Shown here piece by piece: positions 61,625 to 64,000 of a DNA stretch of 64,000 bases. Source of the stretch: Silvibacterium bohemicum (GTDB lineage: Bacteria; Acidobacteriota; Terriglobia; Terriglobales; Acidobacteriaceae); assembly GCF_001006305.1 (NCBI RefSeq), contig NZ_LBHJ01000001.1, positions 496,001 to 560,000 on the forward strand, written 5' to 3'. The position numbers and the translations under genes were made by a program. Position 1 is the stretch's first letter. Every line of letters starts with the position of its first letter. Under the pieces are notes generated by a model. The model ran no database searches. It had not been told where the DNA came from and was given only the letters and a program-made list of their open reading frames with translations.

Positions 61625-62893
61625 ATGAAAGCTGCTGAGCAGGTTTCTTTCGACATGGAGGGGCAAAGTAGCCGGGGAAGAGCGCAGCCAACCCGGTTCG
61701 TGGCGCGGCAGCCGATATTCGATGCGCGGAGAAATGTCTACGGCTACGAGCTGCTCTTTCGCTCTGGATGGGAGAACTCCTTCTCGGGCGACATCGAGGA
61801 CGCCACCCGGCAGATGCTCGACAACTGTCTGGTGTGGGGTGTCGATTCGCTGGCCGGCGGCGGCCTGGCATTCGTAAATTGCACCCGCGAAGCTCTGGTG
61901 AGTCAGCTGGTCACGCAGCTTCCGCCGGGCAACACGGTTTTGGAAATCCTCGAAACGGTCGAGCCCGACGAGGAACTGCTGAAGGCCTGCCGCGCCCTCC
62001 GCGCCATGGGCTACGTCTTTGCCTTGGACGACTTTGTTCCGCGTCCAGAGATGCGGCCGCTGGTCGAGATGGCCCGCTTCGTCAAAGTAGACTTCCGCCT
62101 TTCCGATGCCGCCGAGCGCCGTCGTATTCATGCCATGGTTTGCGGCAGCCCGGCGGCACTGCTGGCCGAAAAGATCGAGACTCCTGAAGAATTTTCCGCG
62201 GCTCTGGCCGAAGGCTATGAATATTTTCAGGGCTACTTCTTTTGCCGCCCGAAGATCTTCGCGAACCGCGAAATTCCATCGAGCTGGGCGAATTATCTGA
62301 GGCTATTAGCTGAATTGACGGAGTCGCCATTCGATGCGCGCGCGGTGATACGCATCATCATGGCCGAGACCTCGATCTGCTATCGTTTGCTGCGGCTCGC
62401 CAACTCCGCGCTTCTGGGTACGCGCAAGGAAGTGACCAGCGTGCAAAGCGCTCTTATTCTGGTCGGGGAAGACCGTTTTCGCCGGCTTGTCAGCCTGGCG
62501 GTCTCAAGCGCCCTGGGACGCGACCAGCCTCCTGCGCTGATCAGCCTCTCGCTAGAACGCGCCCGCTTCTGCGAGCTGGTGGCTCCGCTCCTGGGGCAAA
62601 ATCCGCATGAGCAATACATGCTGGGACTGCTCTCCCTGCTGGACGCGATCCTCCAGTGCCCTATGGAGAAGCTGCTGAAGTCTCTTCCGCTGCGCCCCGA
62701 AGCCAAGGCCGCCCTGCTTGGAGCCGAGAACTCCATCGCTCTGCCGCTTAACCTGATCCGCTGCTATGAGGCGGGGGCGTGGGAGCCCTGCGCGGGAACG
62801 ATACAAAGCCTTGGGCTGAGTGAAGAGAGGCTGGCGGGTATCTATATGGAAGCGATCCGCTGGACCACCGAAGCTATCGCCTCGACTCGCTAG
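61625..62893 (+). CDS. EAL-HDOD signalling protein (YuxH-like)
   Basis: The 422-residue protein has an N-terminal EAL-like domain (about residues 25-210) and a C-terminal HDOD domain (about 215-400). The EAL signature reads YGYELLFR, and later ALDDFVPRPE and FVKVDFR replace some c-di-GMP catalytic residues, so phosphodiesterase activity is unlikely. The HDOD part has IIMAETSICYRLLRLANSALL and VTSVQSALILVGEDRFRRLVSL. Such proteins link second-messenger signals to regulation in ways that are mostly unknown. It stands alone, 112 bases after the sigma factor gene. Confidence 0.9.
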   Translation: MKAAEQVSFDMEGQSSRGRAQPTRFVARQPIFDARRNVYGYELLFRSGWENSFSGDIEDATRQMLDNCLVWGVDSLAGGGLAFVNCTREALVSQLVTQLPPGNTVLEILETVEPDEELLKACRALRAMGYVFALDDFVPRPEMRPLVEMARFVKVDFRLSDAAERRRIHAMVCGSPAALLAEKIETPEEFSAALAEGYEYFQGYFFCRPKIFANREIPSSWANYLRLLAELTESPFDARAVIRIIMAETSICYRLLRLANSALLGTRKEVTSVQSALILVGEDRFRRLVSLAVSSALGRDQPPALISLSLERARFCELVAPLLGQNPHEQYMLGLLSLLDAILQCPMEKLLKSLPLRPEAKAALLGAENSIALPLNLIRCYEAGAWEPCAGTIQSLGLSEERLAGIYMEAIRWTTEAIASTR

Positions 62894-62940
62894 CTGGATA
62901 TCCATCCCATTCCATCGCGCTGTTAGAACGCCGGCAGTCG

Positions 62941-63034
62941 GGAACTGCAGGTCTCTCCGCTTCGCTTCACCACCCCGTCACGCCAAAAGCAGGCGCGCCG
63001 GGGACCCCGATTTCGCTCCGGTCGGTATGACAAT
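62941..63034. repeat. Dispersed repeat family 2, copy C (with insertion)
   Basis: GGAACTGCAGGTCTCTCCGC at the left and TCGGTATGACAATTTA at the right match copies A and B, but about 45 extra bases, including CACGCCAAAAGCAGGCGCGC, separate the halves. It is between the EAL-HDOD gene and the convergent STAS gene. Confidence 0.7.
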
Positions 63035-63056
63035 TTATGAGAGGAAATCCCTGGCT

Positions 63057-63398
63057 CTAGAGCGCTTCCGCCTGCTCGACCGTCTCTGTAATTGGGATCA
63101 GTCCGTCTACTTTGGTGAGCTTGAAGAGCTCGAGGACGCGATAGTTGGGGCCTGCGGCAATCACCTTCTGTCCCCGCCTCTGCGCCGAGACGTAGGATTT
63201 GATGATCGCGCCCATTCCTGCGGAATCCATATACGGAACGCCAGAGAGATCGAAGATGGTAACCGGCAGGTGCTCATGGTCGATCGCACTCTGCAGGGAG
63301 AAGAAGTTCTGGAGCACAACCGGTCCGGTGATCCGCAGGATGCGGGTGCCTTCAGCCTTGCCGGGAAGAGTTTCAATGGTAAGAGGATCTTGCTGCAT
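63057..63398 (-). CDS. STAS-domain protein, anti-sigma-factor antagonist type
   Basis: The 113-residue protein has the STAS fold: RILRITGPVVLQNFFSLQSAI near residue 20 and the phospho-acceptor region GVPYMDSAGMGAIIKSYV near residue 55, with the serine in the position phosphorylated in SpoIIAA. Proteins like this release a sigma factor from its anti-sigma partner when dephosphorylated. No serine kinase or phosphatase gene is near. It is divergent from the metallopeptidase-like gene at 63535 with 136 bases between the starts. Confidence 0.9.
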   Translation of the reverse strand: MQQDPLTIETLPGKAEGTRILRITGPVVLQNFFSLQSAIDHEHLPVTIFDLSGVPYMDSAGMGAIIKSYVSAQRRGQKVIAAGPNYRVLELFKLTKVDGLIPITETVEQAEAL

Positions 63399-63534
63399 AA
63401 CGATTGAAGTGTATGCATTGGGGCGGGATAGGAGTGTTACATTCGCGTGAAATCCCGAATCCGGAGAGCTGGCCGGTAGCCGTCAGAAAAATGATTGGAG
63501 AGCGGCCTGTCTTTGATAAGATCGGCGGTCCAAT

Positions 63535-64000
63535 ATGCTGAAGAAGATCGCCTGCCTGCCGATTCTCTGCCTCTGCTTCTCGACCAGTCTTCGCGCCGCC
63601 AACCCCACGTGGGTAGAAATTCGCAGCGCTCACTTCACAGTGCTGACTGACAGCAATGAAAAGCGCGGCCGCCAGCTGCTCGACCAGTTCGAGCGCATGC
63701 GCTGGGTCTTTCAGACCATGTTTCCCAAGTCTAATGTCGATCCCGTTTCTCCCATTACGATTCTGGCTGTGAAGGACAAGAAAGACTTTCAAGCGCTCGA
63801 GCCCGAGGCTTATCTCTCCAAGAACGCTTTGAATCTGGCCGGATATTTTCTTACCGCGCCGGACAAGAATTACATCGCCCTGCGTTTGGACGCCGAGGGC
63901 GAACATCCCTTTGCGACCGTTTATCACGAGTACACCCACCTGCAGCTCAGTCCGGCGGGGGAATGGCTGCCTCTCTGGCTGAACGAGGGTCTGGCCGAGT
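63535..64000 (+). CDS. Secreted gluzincin-like peptidase (N-terminal part; DUF1570-like)
   Basis: The product runs off the window after 155 residues. It has a signal peptide (residues 1-21, ending in LRA) and the zinc motif HEYTH at residues 131-135, followed by LPLWLNEGLAE with a likely third ligand Glu at residue 151. This HExxH...NEGLAE arrangement is that of gluzincin-type peptidases, and the region VEIRSAHFTVLTDSNEKRG resembles DUF1570 proteins from Acidobacteria, which usually continue with TPR repeats. It is likely periplasmic or secreted. The C-terminal part needs the next sequence. Confidence 0.85.
   Translation, partial: MLKKIACLPILCLCFSTSLRAANPTWVEIRSAHFTVLTDSNEKRGRQLLDQFERMRWVFQTMFPKSNVDPVSPITILAVKDKKDFQALEPEAYLSKNALNLAGYFLTAPDKNYIALRLDAEGEHPFATVYHEYTHLQLSPAGEWLPLWLNEGLAE

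Overview
This looks like a chromosomal segment of an Acidobacteriota genome, probably Terriglobia/Acidobacteriaceae. The assignment is inferred from two Oar-like TonB-dependent receptors with a carboxypeptidase-regulatory N-terminus or the typical C-terminus, several families of dispersed palindromic repeats, many secreted peptidases with a short signal ending in A-Q, frequent ATGA overlaps and GC-rich codon use. No plasmid, phage, transposase or CRISPR signal was seen, and I recognised no rRNA or tRNA gene.

Layout. 1-7.6 kb: end of a TonB receptor, a stand-alone receiver protein, a cytochrome c maturation operon (ccmF, ccmH, a ccmI-like gene and a carboxypeptidase-regulatory membrane protein) and an S9 peptidase. 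7.6-14.5 kb: MATE transporter, a repeat-rich intergenic region with an 18-bp minisatellite, a HAD phosphatase, a full TonB receptor, and an OxyR-type regulator with a candidate operator on its own start codon. 14.7-24.5 kb: uvrB, a DUF433/DUF5615 toxin-antitoxin pair, DUF4337, a phosphodiesterase plus sugar kinase facing nagA, endonuclease IV, and two stress-type proteins. 24.8-31.5 kb: a broken hydrolase beside an intact one, leuS, a membrane protein and guaA. 31.8-38.5 kb: secreted M14 peptidase, Tat-exported MBL-fold and phosphoesterase proteins, pgeF. 38.5-42.3 kb: a sigma-54 activator with a degenerate receiver, alpha-galactosidase and a MerC-like protein, flanked by a possible sigma-54 promoter and a perfect inverted repeat. 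42.7-48.7 kb: patatin-like lipase, kdsC, BrnT/BrnA, aceE. 49.1-55.9 kb: ispD, ispF, a second M14 peptidase, Phd/VapC, gltX and a CBM9-like protein. 55.9-64 kb: a frameshifted SPFH gene with a ribbon-helix-helix gene behind a 42-bp palindrome, DsbD-alpha and TlpA redox proteins, kdsD, a YCII/ECF sigma pair, an EAL-HDOD protein, a STAS protein and the start of a gluzincin-like protein.

Functional links. kdsC and kdsD serve KDO synthesis for LPS. ispD and ispF are consecutive MEP pathway steps. nagA sits beside a possible amino-sugar kinase. Ccm, TlpA and DsbD-alpha proteins all concern thiol and cytochrome chemistry outside the cytoplasm. Three different toxin-antitoxin modules lie in 36 kb.

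The most unusual signals are the SPFH/RHH locus with its 42-bp palindrome and frameshift, the sigma-54 locus around 38.5-40.4 kb, the OxyR self-operator, and the nested inverted repeats placed between convergent genes. All gene names are from reading motifs by eye; no database search was run.
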